Below, in pieces: positions 9,431-18,062 of a stretch of 64,000 nucleotides of DNA. The first letter of the stretch is position 1. Each line of letters opens with the position of its first letter. A model generated the notes under the pieces. It was not told the DNA's origin. It did not search any database and saw nothing but the letters and a program-made list of their open reading frames with translations. The stretch comes from Pseudomonas sp. R4-35-07 (GTDB lineage Bacteria > Pseudomonadota > Gammaproteobacteria > Pseudomonadales > Pseudomonadaceae): positions 2,480,001 to 2,544,000 of the forward strand of contig NZ_CP027732.1 in the NCBI RefSeq assembly GCF_003852235.1, written 5' to 3'. The position numbers and the translations under genes were made by a program.

Positions 9431-10912
9431 TTAACGCATCACAAAGGGATCAGGCATGGGCGCCTGGGAGAGGTTGATCCACACCGTCTTCAGCTCGGTG
9501 TAGGCGAGCACCGAATCGATGCCGCTTTCGCGTCCATAGCCGCTGTTCTTGAAGCCGCCGATGGGCGCCATGGCCGAGACGGCGCGGTAGGTGTTGACCC
9601 AGATGATCCCCGAGCGCACGTCGCGTGCCAGGCGGTGGGCGCGGCCCAGGTCACGGGTCCAGATGCCGGCGGCGAGGCCGAACTGCGAGTCGTTGGCGAT
9701 GGCCAGGGCCTGGGCTTCGTCCTTGAAACGGATCACCGAAGCCACCGGGCCGAACACTTCTTCCTGCATGATCTTCATCGAATTGGTGTCGCACTCGAAC
9801 AGCGTCGGCTCATAGAACCAGCCTTCGCCGAGGTTCTGCGGGCGCTTGCCACCGGTGCGCAGGCGCGCGCCTTCAGCGATGGCATCCGCCACCAGGCCTT
9901 CTACCACGGCCAGTTGCTGGGCGGTGGCCATGGGACCCATTTCGCTGGCGTCGTCCTGCGGGTTGCCGATGCGGATGCGTTGGGCGCGTTCCACCAGACG
10001 CTCGACGAACTCGTCGTAGATTTCATCCTGAACCAGCAGGCGCGAACCGGACACGCAGCTCTGCCCGGACGCCGCATAGATCCCGGCGATTGCACCGTTG
10101 ATGGCACTGTCGAGGTCGGCGTCGGCAAAAATGATATTCGGTGACTTGCCACCCAGTTCCAGCGACAGCTTGGCGAAGTTCTCCGCGCTGCTGCGCACCA
10201 CATGCCGTGCCGTGGCCGCGCCGCCGGTAAAGGCGATCTTGCGTACCAACGGGTGGCGGGTGAGGGCGGCGCCGGTGTTTGGGCCGTAGCCGGTCACCAC
10301 GTTGACCACGCCTGGTGGAATCCCGGCTTCCAGCGCCAGGCGCGCCAGCTCCAAGACGGTTGCCGAAGCGTGCTCCGAGGGTTTGATCACGATGGTATTG
10401 CCCGCCGCCAGGGCCGGCGCGAGTTTGATCGCCGTCAGGTACAGCGGGCTGTTCCACGGAATGATCGCGGCGACCACGCCCATGGCTTCGTGGACCGTGT
10501 AGGCCAACAGGTCCGGTTTGTCCAGCGGCAAGGTGCCGCCTTCGAGCTTGTCGGCCAGGCCTGCGGTGTAGTGGAAGAACTCCGGCAGATAGCTTACCTG
10601 GCCACGGGTCTCGCGGATCAGTTTGCCGTTGTCGCGGCTTTCCAGCTGCGCCAGTTGTTCTGTGTTTTCGGCGATCAAGTCACCCAGGCGGCGCAACAAT
10701 TTGCCCCGTGCAGTAGCGCTGAGGCCGCGCCAGGCCGGGCTCTCGAAAGCCGATTGCGCGGCCTGTACGGCGCGGTCCACGTCGGCTTCATCGGCATCGG
10801 GCAATTGCGCCCAGGGTTCGGCCAGGGCCGGGTTGAGGCTGTCGAAAGTCTTGCCGGACAGGGCATCGACCCATTCACCGCCGATGCACATCTGGAAGCG
10901 TGCGAGTGTCAT
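9431..10912 (-). CDS. NAD(P)-dependent aldehyde dehydrogenase
   Basis: A 493-residue cytosolic aldehyde dehydrogenase. The catalytic cysteine is in SGQSCVSGSR (about residue 298), the general base glutamate in LELGGKSPN (about 264), and the coenzyme loop in FTGGAATAR (about 244). Length and motifs match the betaine/4-hydroxymuconic-semialdehyde dehydrogenase branch. The start overlaps the alpha/beta hydrolase stop by four bases (ATGA), so the two are coupled. In this operon it probably oxidises the aldehyde released after hydrolysis of the unknown substrate. Confidence 0.92.
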   Translation of the reverse strand: MTLARFQMCIGGEWVDALSGKTFDSLNPALAEPWAQLPDADEADVDRAVQAAQSAFESPAWRGLSATARGKLLRRLGDLIAENTEQLAQLESRDNGKLIRETRGQVSYLPEFFHYTAGLADKLEGGTLPLDKPDLLAYTVHEAMGVVAAIIPWNSPLYLTAIKLAPALAAGNTIVIKPSEHASATVLELARLALEAGIPPGVVNVVTGYGPNTGAALTRHPLVRKIAFTGGAATARHVVRSSAENFAKLSLELGGKSPNIIFADADLDSAINGAIAGIYAASGQSCVSGSRLLVQDEIYDEFVERLVERAQRIRIGNPQDDASEMGPMATAQQLAVVEGLVADAIAEGARLRTGGKRPQNLGEGWFYEPTLFECDTNSMKIMQEEVFGPVASVIRFKDEAQALAIANDSQFGLAAGIWTRDLGRAHRLARDVRSGIIWVNTYRAVSAMAPIGGFKNSGYGRESGIDSVLAYTELKTVWINLSQAPMPDPFVMR

Positions 10913-11742
10913 GCAACGATCCCCTTTATTGGATTGTTTTGGGCGTACACGGTGTCGAGGAACCCCAGCAGCAGGCTATTGACCAGGCGCGGTGATTCCA
11001 CCGGCATCATATGCCGTTGCTCGGCCAGCACCGCAACCGTGGCGCCGGGAATACGGTCGGCCAGTTGCCGGGCCATTTCCGGCGTCGAGCCGGGGTCCAG
11101 TTCGCCGGTGGCTACCAGGGTGGGCACGCGCAACACCTTGAGGTCGTCGGCGCGGTACATGTCCTGGGTCGCAAACAGCTCGTAGGTGGTGAGGTAGCCC
11201 TGGGGGTCGTTGCCCGCCAGGGTCTGGCGCAACGCGGCGATTTGCGCCGGATTGGCCGCCTGGTATTCACGGCTGAACCAGCGCGACAGCGCCGCTTCCG
11301 CATTTGCATCCGGCCCGTGCTCGGCGGCCTGGGCCGTGCGTGCGATCACACCGGCACGCTGCTCGGGGCTGCGGTTGAATACACTGTTGAGCACCACCAG
11401 GCTTTTGAGACGGTCGGGGTAATGCAGGGCAAACGCCCGTGCGACCAGGCCGCCCATGGAAAACCCGATCACCGTGGCCTGGGGCAGTTGCAGGTGGTCG
11501 AGCAGTTCCAGCAACTGGTCCGCATAGCCGAGCAACGGTGTGCCGGGGGCCGGGCGCGGGCTGGCGCCATGGCCGAGCATGTCATAGCTGATCACATGAT
11601 AATTGGTGGCCAGGCCAACGATTTGCCCGCCCCACATTTCTTTGTTCAGGCCCACGCCGTGGATCAAAACCACAGGCTGGCCTTGGCCGGTCGCCAGGTA
11701 ACTGGTACCCGCCGGGGTGCGTTCAGCGGTGAGCCGAATCAT
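10909..11742 (-). CDS. Alpha/beta hydrolase
   Basis: A 277-residue alpha/beta-fold hydrolase with the oxyanion segment VLIHGVGLNKEMW, nucleophile elbow GFSMGG (serine near residue 97), a late acid in TGELDPGS and the histidine in EQRHMMPVE. It resembles 3-oxoadipate enol-lactonase, RutD and MhpC relatives that cleave C-C, ester or carbamate bonds in ring catabolism. The start at 11742 was preferred over 11757 because GGAGCG lies just upstream of it. It follows the AA_synth gene by 39 bases and overlaps the ALDH gene by four. Confidence 0.88.
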   Translation of the reverse strand: MIRLTAERTPAGTSYLATGQGQPVVLIHGVGLNKEMWGGQIVGLATNYHVISYDMLGHGASPRPAPGTPLLGYADQLLELLDHLQLPQATVIGFSMGGLVARAFALHYPDRLKSLVVLNSVFNRSPEQRAGVIARTAQAAEHGPDANAEAALSRWFSREYQAANPAQIAALRQTLAGNDPQGYLTTYELFATQDMYRADDLKVLRVPTLVATGELDPGSTPEMARQLADRIPGATVAVLAEQRHMMPVESPRLVNSLLLGFLDTVYAQNNPIKGIVA

Positions 11743-11781
11743 GGAGCGCTCCTGCATGCTTTTTCTTATGGCCGGTGTCGC

Positions 11782-12372
11782 TTACTGGGCTTTTTCAGCC
11801 GCCAGCTCTTCCAGGTCGATGTAACGGTTGCCGATCCGTGGGTGCAGGCGACCGCCATCGGCGCAGCCCAGCACGACGACGATTTCGTCAGCGCGCGGCG
11901 CGTCTTCGATTTGCATTTCCAGGGTGATGTAGTGCGAGCGCAGGCCTTCGTCGTCCTTGTGCATCATTGGAATCTGGATCGAGGTACCCGGGCCGCCGCG
12001 CTTGTTGGTGAAGCTCAGGTAGCTTTTGGCCTTGACGGCTTCACGGTAGTGGTTGCCGAAGCGCAGGGTATGGATGATCGCGCTCGCGTGTTCGATCTCG
12101 CCATCGGCGCCTACCACGGCCGCTTTGCCGTAGGCCTCGATCTTGTCGGCACCGCCGATGATGCCCACCAGGCGCTCGACCATCAGCGCGCCGAGGTCGG
12201 AGCAGTTAGCGCGGATCTCCGGCTTCAGGTCTTCGACGAAACCACGGCCCAGCCAGGGGTTTTTCAGTACCACGGCCAGGCCGACCATTTTCACGGGCGT
12301 GTCGGAGGCTTTGCCGCCCTCGATAAAGGTCTCTTCTACATAACTGACGATCTTGCGGATTTCGAAACTCAT
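11782..12372 (-). CDS. AA_synth (DUF1185) family protein
   Basis: A 196-residue protein of the amino-acid-synthesis family PF06684, whose solved members show a chorismate-mutase/YjgF-like trimeric fold and have no proven reaction. Recognisable parts are IRKIVSYVEETFIEGG at the start, VGLAVVLKNPW, and the GDxE-like stretch VVGADGEIEHASAIIHTL. The ATG at 12372 follows GGAGCAGCCC. It is the first gene of a seven-gene operon; the palindromic operator lies 31-49 bases upstream. Being first in an operon of hydrolase, ALDH and flavin reductase suggests an enzymatic step in catabolism rather than biosynthesis. Confidence 0.85.
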   Translation of the reverse strand: MSFEIRKIVSYVEETFIEGGKASDTPVKMVGLAVVLKNPWLGRGFVEDLKPEIRANCSDLGALMVERLVGIIGGADKIEAYGKAAVVGADGEIEHASAIIHTLRFGNHYREAVKAKSYLSFTNKRGGPGTSIQIPMMHKDDEGLRSHYITLEMQIEDAPRADEIVVVLGCADGGRLHPRIGNRYIDLEELAAEKAQ

Positions 12373-12402
12373 GGGCTGCTCCGTCTCAGTGAGGGTCTGC
12401 GT

Positions 12403-12421
12403 ATGATGGTATACCATAATA
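12403..12421. promoter_or_regulatory. GntR-type operator, site 3 (seven-gene operon)
   Basis: A perfect 12-bp palindrome ATGGTATACCAT (12405-12416) inside the 15-mer TATTATGGTATACCA read on the minus strand (12421 to 12407), identical to site 2. It lies directly upstream of the AA_synth gene where a repressor would cover the promoter. Confidence 0.72.
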
Positions 12422-12499
12422 CGAGAAGCGCAATAGGCGTGCGGCAAGATCCCAGGCAGGCGTGCGTGGGTTTGTTGAGGAGGGGGGTATGCAGCGATC

Positions 12500-12522
12500 A
12501 GGCGGTGAAGGGCTCACCGCCT
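12500..12522 (-). terminator. Hairpin downstream of chemoreceptor gene
   Basis: AGGCGGTGA and TCACCGCCT form a 9-bp stem 17 bases beyond the chemoreceptor stop codon. No clear T-tract follows on the minus strand, so it is a weak or Rho-assisted terminator at best. Confidence 0.4.
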
Positions 12523-12538
12523 GCCTTGGGAGAGGACG

Positions 12539-14482
12539 TCAGAACTTGAAGCGGCCCACCAGACCGTTGAGCTGACCGGAAATGTCGGTCAAACGCCCCG
12601 ACCCGCTCTGCGCCGTATGCGCAAACTCTTCAACCAACTGCGCATCGGCATGAATCTGTGCGATGTGCCGGTTGATCTCTTCGGCCACTTGGTGCTGCTC
12701 TTCGGCGGCGGTGGCAATCTGGGTGTTCTGGTCGCGAATCGAGTCCACCGAACCGCGAATCTTGTCGAAGCTGTCGCGGGCCTGCTGGATGCGTTCCACG
12801 CTGGTGTGCGACCCCTGCAGGCTGCTTTGCATTTGCTGGGTGACTTCCTTGGTGCGGCGGGCAAGATTGCCCAGCAGGCTGTCGATCTCGCCGGTGGAGT
12901 CGGCGGTGCGGCGGGCGAGGGCGCGGACTTCGTCGGCGACCACGGCGAACCCTCGGCCCTGATCGCCGGCGCGTGCGGCTTCAATCGCAGCGTTAAGCGC
13001 CAGCAGGTTGGTCTGTTCGGCAATCGAGCGGATGGTATCGAGGATGGCGTTGATGTTCTGGCTGTCTTGTTCGAGCAACTGCATGGTCTGCGTGGATTTC
13101 TGCAGGTCTTCGCTGAGCTTGAGCACGCTGCCGGTGGCTTCGCCGATGTGCTGCTGGCCGTTGTGTACGTCGCGATAGCCTTCGTCGGCACTCGACGCGG
13201 CGGCGCTGCACGAGCGCGCCACTTCATTGGCGGTGGCCACCATTTCGTTGAAGGCGGTGCTCACCAGTTCCACGGCTTCGCGTTGGCGGCCGGCGGCCTG
13301 GTTCATGTTGTGCGCGACTTCACGGGTGTCAGCGGCGGCGGTTTGCAGGTCCGAAGACGCGTTGCCGATGCGCTGCACCAACTGGGCGATCATGCTCAGG
13401 AACTGGTTGAACCAACCGGCCAGGCTGGCGGTTTCGTCCTTGCCCTGCACCTTGAGCTGGCGCGTGAGGTCGCCTTCACCTTCGGCAATTTCCTGCAGGC
13501 CGTCGGCCACACCGCGAATCGGGCGCACGATCACGCGGGCGAAACTGGCGCCGACGATGGCGAATACCACCGCCAAGACGGCGGCGATGGCGGCGATCAA
13601 CCACGTCAGGCGGGTGGCGCCGGCCATCACTTCGTCACGCTTGATCAGGCCGATAAAGCGCCAGCCCAGGTCTTTGGAGCTGACCACGTTGGCCATATAG
13701 GCCACGCCGTCGATGTCGATCCGGGTCACGCCGTCGCCGCCCTTGGCCAGTTCGGCGTAGTTGGGCCCCAGGTCGGCCAGGGGCTTGAAGTTGTGCTTGG
13801 CATCGCTGGGGTCTACCAGCACGTTGCCGTTGCCTTCCACCAGCATCAGGTAGCCGCTGTCGCCCAGCTTGATGGTGCGCACCAGTTCGGTGAGCTGCTT
13901 GAGCGACACGTCCAGGCCGACTACGCCAAGGATATTGCCAGTGGTGTCGGCGACGGTATGCACGGTACCGATCAGCACCACATCGTCCGGTGCCCAGTAG
14001 TAGGCACCGGTGCGCACGGTCTTGCCTGGCGCCGCAATGGCCGCCTGGTACCAGGGGCGTACGCGTGGGTCGTAGTTGGTCAGTTTGGTGTCGTCCGGCC
14101 AACTGGCGTAGCCGCCGTCGCGCAGGCCCAGGGACAGGTAGGCAGTGCTGGGATGGCTTTTGGCGAATTGGTCGAAAATCGCCAGCAGTTCGGTGTTGGT
14201 CGGTGTGAGCGGGATTTGCGCGGCGTCCGCGCTGGCGTAGCTCTTCAGGTCTTTGGCCGCGATAACGCGCGGGTCCTTGGCCACGTACTCGACGTTCTGG
14301 CTGATGCCGTCGAAAAACTGCTTCATGCCATTGTCGATCTGGCGGATCTCGCGACCGCTGCTGTCGAGAAAGTTGGCGAGGGCGCCTTCGCGCACATTCA
14401 GCACCACGATCATCGCGACCAGGATGACCGGGAGGCACGCGATGGCCGCAAACGCCCATGTCAGCTTCTGCTTGATATTCAT
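12539..14482 (-). CDS. Methyl-accepting chemotaxis protein with dCache_1 sensor
   Basis: A 647-residue inner-membrane chemoreceptor. TM1 is at about residues 8-30, a large periplasmic dCache domain at about 31-280, and TM2 at about 285-307. HAMP follows, then a cytoplasmic coiled coil with the conserved hairpin tip ([20 protein letters not shown]). The sensor contains [10 protein letters not shown] and, about 45 residues later, GVVGLDVS, the spacing of the Tyr-Arg-Trp-Tyr-Asp amine-binding motif seen in amino-acid-sensing dCache receptors such as PctA. A GGTGAAG precedes the ATG. It neighbours the region A catabolic operon but has no copy of its operator. It ends in VGRFKF without a CheR-tethering pentapeptide. 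Confidence 0.92.
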   Translation of the reverse strand: MNIKQKLTWAFAAIACLPVILVAMIVVLNVREGALANFLDSSGREIRQIDNGMKQFFDGISQNVEYVAKDPRVIAAKDLKSYASADAAQIPLTPTNTELLAIFDQFAKSHPSTAYLSLGLRDGGYASWPDDTKLTNYDPRVRPWYQAAIAAPGKTVRTGAYYWAPDDVVLIGTVHTVADTTGNILGVVGLDVSLKQLTELVRTIKLGDSGYLMLVEGNGNVLVDPSDAKHNFKPLADLGPNYAELAKGGDGVTRIDIDGVAYMANVVSSKDLGWRFIGLIKRDEVMAGATRLTWLIAAIAAVLAVVFAIVGASFARVIVRPIRGVADGLQEIAEGEGDLTRQLKVQGKDETASLAGWFNQFLSMIAQLVQRIGNASSDLQTAAADTREVAHNMNQAAGRQREAVELVSTAFNEMVATANEVARSCSAAASSADEGYRDVHNGQQHIGEATGSVLKLSEDLQKSTQTMQLLEQDSQNINAILDTIRSIAEQTNLLALNAAIEAARAGDQGRGFAVVADEVRALARRTADSTGEIDSLLGNLARRTKEVTQQMQSSLQGSHTSVERIQQARDSFDKIRGSVDSIRDQNTQIATAAEEQHQVAEEINRHIAQIHADAQLVEEFAHTAQSGSGRLTDISGQLNGLVGRFKF

Positions 14483-14573
14483 GACTTCACCCGCGGGTAT
14501 TTATAGTTTTGGCAAGGGAGAAAACGGTCGTGCTGTGCGTCGCATGCGTTTTATGAGGACATGGTCATGCTTA

Positions 14574-14595
14574 CCCTCGGTATATCGACCGAGGG
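14574..14595. other. Short perfect hairpin between chemoreceptor and bestrophin genes
   Basis: CCCTCGGT and ACCGAGGG form an 8-bp perfect stem about 30 bases beyond the bestrophin stop. It may contribute to termination of the bestrophin transcript; no T-run is evident. Confidence 0.35.
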
Positions 14596-14622
14596 CGGCG
14601 GCACTTGAGGGAAGGGGGGCAA

Positions 14623-15513
14623 TCAGCCGATCTGGTCACCGGCCATGGCGTCACGACGCATCGACTGCAGGTTCTTCTCGATGGTTTCGCAGATCGCTTC
14701 CATTTGAATCTGATGTTCACTGGAGCGAAACGGGCTTTGCAGGTCGGTGCCGATGCGTTCGATGGCCAGCAGCATGAAACCCACCACCGTGGAGGCCAGC
14801 GGCGTGAACCAGCCGAGGGATTCCACCAGGCCCACGGGCACGATCAGGCAGAACAGCGAAATGAACAGACGTGGGAAATACACGTAGGGGTAGGGCAGCG
14901 GCGTGTTGGCGATCCGCTCCATGCCGCCCTGGGCATTGGACAGGTCCACCAGCGTCGACTCCAACCGCGCCAGGCGGATGCTGTCCAGGTGACCGGCCTT
15001 GTATTCCCGGGCCAGCAATGCGGCTGAGCCAGTGAGAATGTCGTTGGCGAAGTTGTTGGTTGCGCCATTGCGCGCAAATTCCGCGTCAGGGATGAACGCG
15101 CGCACTTCCTCCGGGCAGGGCTCGCCCTTGAGGTGCGCGGCCAGGCAATTCACATAGGCCACATGACGGCGCAACAGCGTGGATTTGATCGGGTTCACTT
15201 CGCTGTCGGGATCGTCCAGCAGGGTCAGTACCTGGCGGGCGAAGCTGCGCGAGTTATTGACCATCGAGCCCCATAAGGTGCGCGCTTCCCACCAGCGGTT
15301 GTAGGCGCTGCTGTTACGGAAACTGATCAGCACCACCAGTGCCGAACCCAGCAAGGTCAGGGGCATCAGCGGCAGGTTGATCTTGGAGTTGAGGAACAGC
15401 ATGAAATCCACCGTAACGGCAATATCCCACAGCAACAGCCAGAACAGGGCCCAGCCCACATAGCCCATGGTCTTGATGATCAGGCGGTATTTCTTGAGAA
15501 GGGCAGCTTTCAA
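14623..15513 (-). CDS. Bestrophin family channel protein
   Basis: A 296-residue membrane protein of the bacterial bestrophin (YneE/UPF0187) family, which forms pentameric ion channels. Evidence is the N-terminal helix WALFWLLLWDIAVTV, the family hallmark ISFRNSSAYNRWWEARTLWG (about residues 63-83) and the second hydrophobic pair near residues 205-245. The reading frame begins with TTG at 15513, supported by GAGG seven bases upstream; the next ATG at about residue 16 would remove the conserved start. It stands alone. The ion and physiological role in Pseudomonas are not known. Confidence 0.85.
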   Translation of the reverse strand: MKAALLKKYRLIIKTMGYVGWALFWLLLWDIAVTVDFMLFLNSKINLPLMPLTLLGSALVVLISFRNSSAYNRWWEARTLWGSMVNNSRSFARQVLTLLDDPDSEVNPIKSTLLRRHVAYVNCLAAHLKGEPCPEEVRAFIPDAEFARNGATNNFANDILTGSAALLAREYKAGHLDSIRLARLESTLVDLSNAQGGMERIANTPLPYPYVYFPRLFISLFCLIVPVGLVESLGWFTPLASTVVGFMLLAIERIGTDLQSPFRSSEHQIQMEAICETIEKNLQSMRRDAMAGDQIG

Positions 15514-15775
15514 ACGAGAACCTCGCGGCGTGCGGTTGGCAACAGTGCCAGGTTACGACGCCGTAGACGGGTGAAGGTTCGCCTGACGGGACCCGGTTCG
15601 GGAAATCTGGAACAACTTTGGTACTGATGTCGTCTGGCGCGGCAATCGCTGTACATTGCGCCGAGGCAAAAAGCCATTAACCGCAGGGTTTACCACGTGA
15701 TTTGTTTTGGGGCCGGGCTGCAGGGATTTCGTAGCTGAGATCAGTGGAATCAAGTTGGATGATCAGGGCTCTTTC

Positions 15776-16627
15776 ATGCATGTCAGTTCGTTGAAGTCGG
15801 CTATGTGTAATACCGCGCAAGCGCTCGAACGTCATAGGGATTTTGAATCGTGCTTGAGAGCGCATTACCACGTGCTGCTCGTGCCCTATTCCAGACGACC
15901 GTTTTTCTACAAGAGTGCACTTAAATACAGCCGTTTGATGGTGTCGTTTGCGTTATTGAGCGAGTACTTCGCCACGCCGTTGCCGTTGTTGTCCGAAGTT
16001 AAAAACCTGTGCGTGACGCGCAGGTATTGTTCGAAAAACAGCCTGGAGTCGATCTTTCTGTTGTTTCGTGCGCTGGGCTTCATGGAGGTTGCGCCGCACC
16101 CTGAAGACAGTCGCTTCAGGGTGTATGCGCCCTCGGACGAAGCCTGCCGTGAAGCGCGCCTGATGTTGACCTCCCTCACGGAGTCGTTGGCGCGGTTGTA
16201 CCCCGAGAGGGCGATTTTTCAACAATTGCGTGAGTTGGATGACCGCGGTTTCCTGGCCCTTTATTTCAAGGGTTTTGCCATCATTCTCGACGCCGACCTC
16301 ACGGTCGATGTATTGCTGCCCGAGTGTTACTGGCTGGTTAAAAGGGACGCCGGGCACCTGTTGATGTTGGCCATTTATAACGATGCCTTTGCACCGGAAA
16401 ATGATCGGGCGACGTTCAGGTCATCTTCGTATCTGGCATTGGCCAAGCAACTGTCGGTGTCCAAGACCCACATTATTCGGATGGTGCAGGAGGGCGTGGA
16501 AAAAGGCTATTTCAAAGCGCACTCCAAGACCCGGCTGGAAGTTTTGCCGCCCTTTGTCAGCCTGGTAAAGCGGTTCATGGCCTTTTCATTTGCGGTTGGC
16601 CTGCATGCTATTGAAATGGGAGCGTAG
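15776..16627 (+). CDS. Unknown protein with C-terminal helix-turn-helix
   Basis: I do not recognise this 283-residue protein. Most of it is a soluble alpha/beta chain rich in Leu and Arg. About residues 215-250 (SYLALAKQLSVSKTHIIRMV, then EGVEKGYF) look like a winged helix, so it may be a regulator. The start is uncertain: 15776 is the first in-frame ATG, but there is no good Shine-Dalgarno, and a TTG at 15707 would add 23 residues. It ends two bases before the diguanylate cyclase start, whose ribosome binding site lies inside its last codons, so the pair is translated together. Confidence 0.7.
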   Translation: MHVSSLKSAMCNTAQALERHRDFESCLRAHYHVLLVPYSRRPFFYKSALKYSRLMVSFALLSEYFATPLPLLSEVKNLCVTRRYCSKNSLESIFLLFRALGFMEVAPHPEDSRFRVYAPSDEACREARLMLTSLTESLARLYPERAIFQQLRELDDRGFLALYFKGFAIILDADLTVDVLLPECYWLVKRDAGHLLMLAIYNDAFAPENDRATFRSSSYLALAKQLSVSKTHIIRMVQEGVEKGYFKAHSKTRLEVLPPFVSLVKRFMAFSFAVGLHAIEMGA

Positions 16628-16629
16628 GG

Positions 16630-17655
16630 ATGCCTGCTCACTTGAAGTTAAGGCCCAGGATGCGCCGGTTGCTGTCGCCTGCGGTAACGCAAGCCGAATG
16701 GATAGGCATCGTTGCCTGGACTGGTATCGGCTTGATCCAGGCCATGATGTTCGACCCGTATGTGTTGAGCGTCACCCTCGGCCTGTTAGTTGTGTGCCGT
16801 TTTCATTCGCTGACGACGAACTTCCTGTTGTGGCGGTTGCTGGGGGTGACCTATATCGTGCTGTTGTCGGTGGGGTTTGCCTACATCATTCACTTGAATC
16901 CGCCATTGCGTATCTACGGCTTGCCCCTGGCCGTCACACTGGTGGTCGGCAGCGCGATCCTGTTTATCAGTGTCCAGGATTATCTGGTCGGCGCCCTGTC
17001 GGTCTGGCTTATCCTGTGGTCGCCGATGCAGGCCGAACTCTATGTCGGCACCCAAAGTTATCTGCTGATATTTTGCGCGTCGTCAGTGTCGATCGGTTTC
17101 ATCCTGAGTTACTCATACTTGAAGAACCTGCGTTCGGTGTTGCTGGTGGAAAGTGAGTTTCGCGCATTGGCCGAGACCGATTACCTGACCTCTATCCTCA
17201 ACCGGCGCGCGTTCATGCAAAGCTTCGAAAAGTTGCTCGACAGTGGCCAGGGCGGCTACTTCATCATGTTGGATATCGACAGCTTCAAGGCCAAGAATGA
17301 CCTGTACGGCCACGACGTCGGCGATAAGATTTTGCGCGCCATGGCGCTCTGCCTGAAAAACGCCAAAGGCAGCCACAGCTTTGGACGCATCGGTGGGGAA
17401 GAGTTCGGCGTGTTGTTGCAGGGCGATGACCCGGCGCGGGCCGGCGAGTTTGTGCTGGATTTGTTGCAGGCGATCCGCTGCAGCGTCGCCGCGCCTCACA
17501 ACTACACGTGCAGTGCCGGCATGGCGCGCTTTTCGGCAGGTGACGACTTGTCGACGGTACTCAAGTTAGCCGACAAAAACCTGTATGGCGCCAAGCGCAA
17601 TGGCAAGGACTGTGTGCATCTGGATGGCGCGCCGCTGCGGCCGGTCACGGCCTGA
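16630..17655 (+). CDS. Membrane-anchored diguanylate cyclase (GGDEF)
   Basis: A 341-residue protein with an N-terminal block of five or six hydrophobic helices (about residues 15-165), then a GGDEF domain. TDYLTSILNRRAF opens the catalytic domain, and the active site reads GRIGGEEFGVLL (GGEEF, competent variant). The substrate-binding DIDSFKAKNDLYGHDVGD is intact. The allosteric RxxD motif expected five residues before GGEEF is absent (the sequence there is KGSHSF), so product inhibition through the I-site is not expected. The membrane part resembles MASE-like sensors, ligand unknown. It is coupled to the upstream HTH gene. Confidence 0.9.
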   Translation: MPAHLKLRPRMRRLLSPAVTQAEWIGIVAWTGIGLIQAMMFDPYVLSVTLGLLVVCRFHSLTTNFLLWRLLGVTYIVLLSVGFAYIIHLNPPLRIYGLPLAVTLVVGSAILFISVQDYLVGALSVWLILWSPMQAELYVGTQSYLLIFCASSVSIGFILSYSYLKNLRSVLLVESEFRALAETDYLTSILNRRAFMQSFEKLLDSGQGGYFIMLDIDSFKAKNDLYGHDVGDKILRAMALCLKNAKGSHSFGRIGGEEFGVLLQGDDPARAGEFVLDLLQAIRCSVAAPHNYTCSAGMARFSAGDDLSTVLKLADKNLYGAKRNGKDCVHLDGAPLRPVTA

Positions 17656-17672
17656 AGCGCAGGGGCCGGTGT

Positions 17673-17984
17673 TCACCGTTGGGCAAGCACACTCGCCAAC
17701 AACCCGGGGAAGCGACCTTCGAGCTCTTCGCGACGCAACGAGTTCATGTGGGTGGTGCCGACATTGCGGGTGTTCACCAGGCCCGCATCACGTAACACCC
17801 TGAAGTGGTGGGACATGCTCGATTTGGGGCGCCCGCCGTCCAGTTCGCCACACGTGGCTTCGGGCACGCCGGCCAGGCAGCGCACGATTTCCAGGCGCAC
17901 GGGGTCGCTGAGGGCGTAGAGCACGCGCTCAAGTGTCAGCTCTTGCGGGGTAGGGTGTTTGAAGGCTCGCATGGCGCGGATCAT
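17673..17984 (-). CDS. ArsR-family transcriptional regulator
   Basis: A 103-residue winged-helix regulator. LERVLYALSDPVRLEIVRCL begins the DNA-binding domain, the recognition helix is SSMSHHFRVLRDAGLV, and the wing is TRNVGTTHMNSLRREELE. The metal-binding ELCVCDL motif of ArsR/SmtB proteins is replaced by EATCGELDGG, so it is unlikely to sense arsenite or zinc. It is divergent from xenA and a perfect inverted repeat lies between them. The start could be 17984 or the ATG 12 bases in. It converges with the diguanylate cyclase gene with 17 bases between the stops. Confidence 0.85.
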   Translation of the reverse strand: MIRAMRAFKHPTPQELTLERVLYALSDPVRLEIVRCLAGVPEATCGELDGGRPKSSMSHHFRVLRDAGLVNTRNVGTTHMNSLRREELEGRFPGLLASVLAQR

Positions 17985-18008
17985 AACAGGGGGGTAGCGT
18001 TGAATACC

Positions 18009-18032
18009 ATAGTTCGATTACCATCGAACTAT
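18009..18032. promoter_or_regulatory. Palindromic operator between ArsR gene and xenA
   Basis: ATAGTTCGAT, four bases, ATCGAACTAT: a perfect 10-bp inverted repeat centred in the 78-base divergent region. The size and position fit an ArsR-family dimer site controlling both its own gene and xenA. Confidence 0.75.
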
Positions 18033-18062
18033 CGAATCACGCACGTTTATCCGGAGTATCTG

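Noticed and set aside
12617-14506. 629-codon open frame opposite the chemoreceptor gene
   Set aside because: High-GC antisense artefact; the minus strand encodes a complete chemoreceptor with sensor, HAMP and signalling domains.
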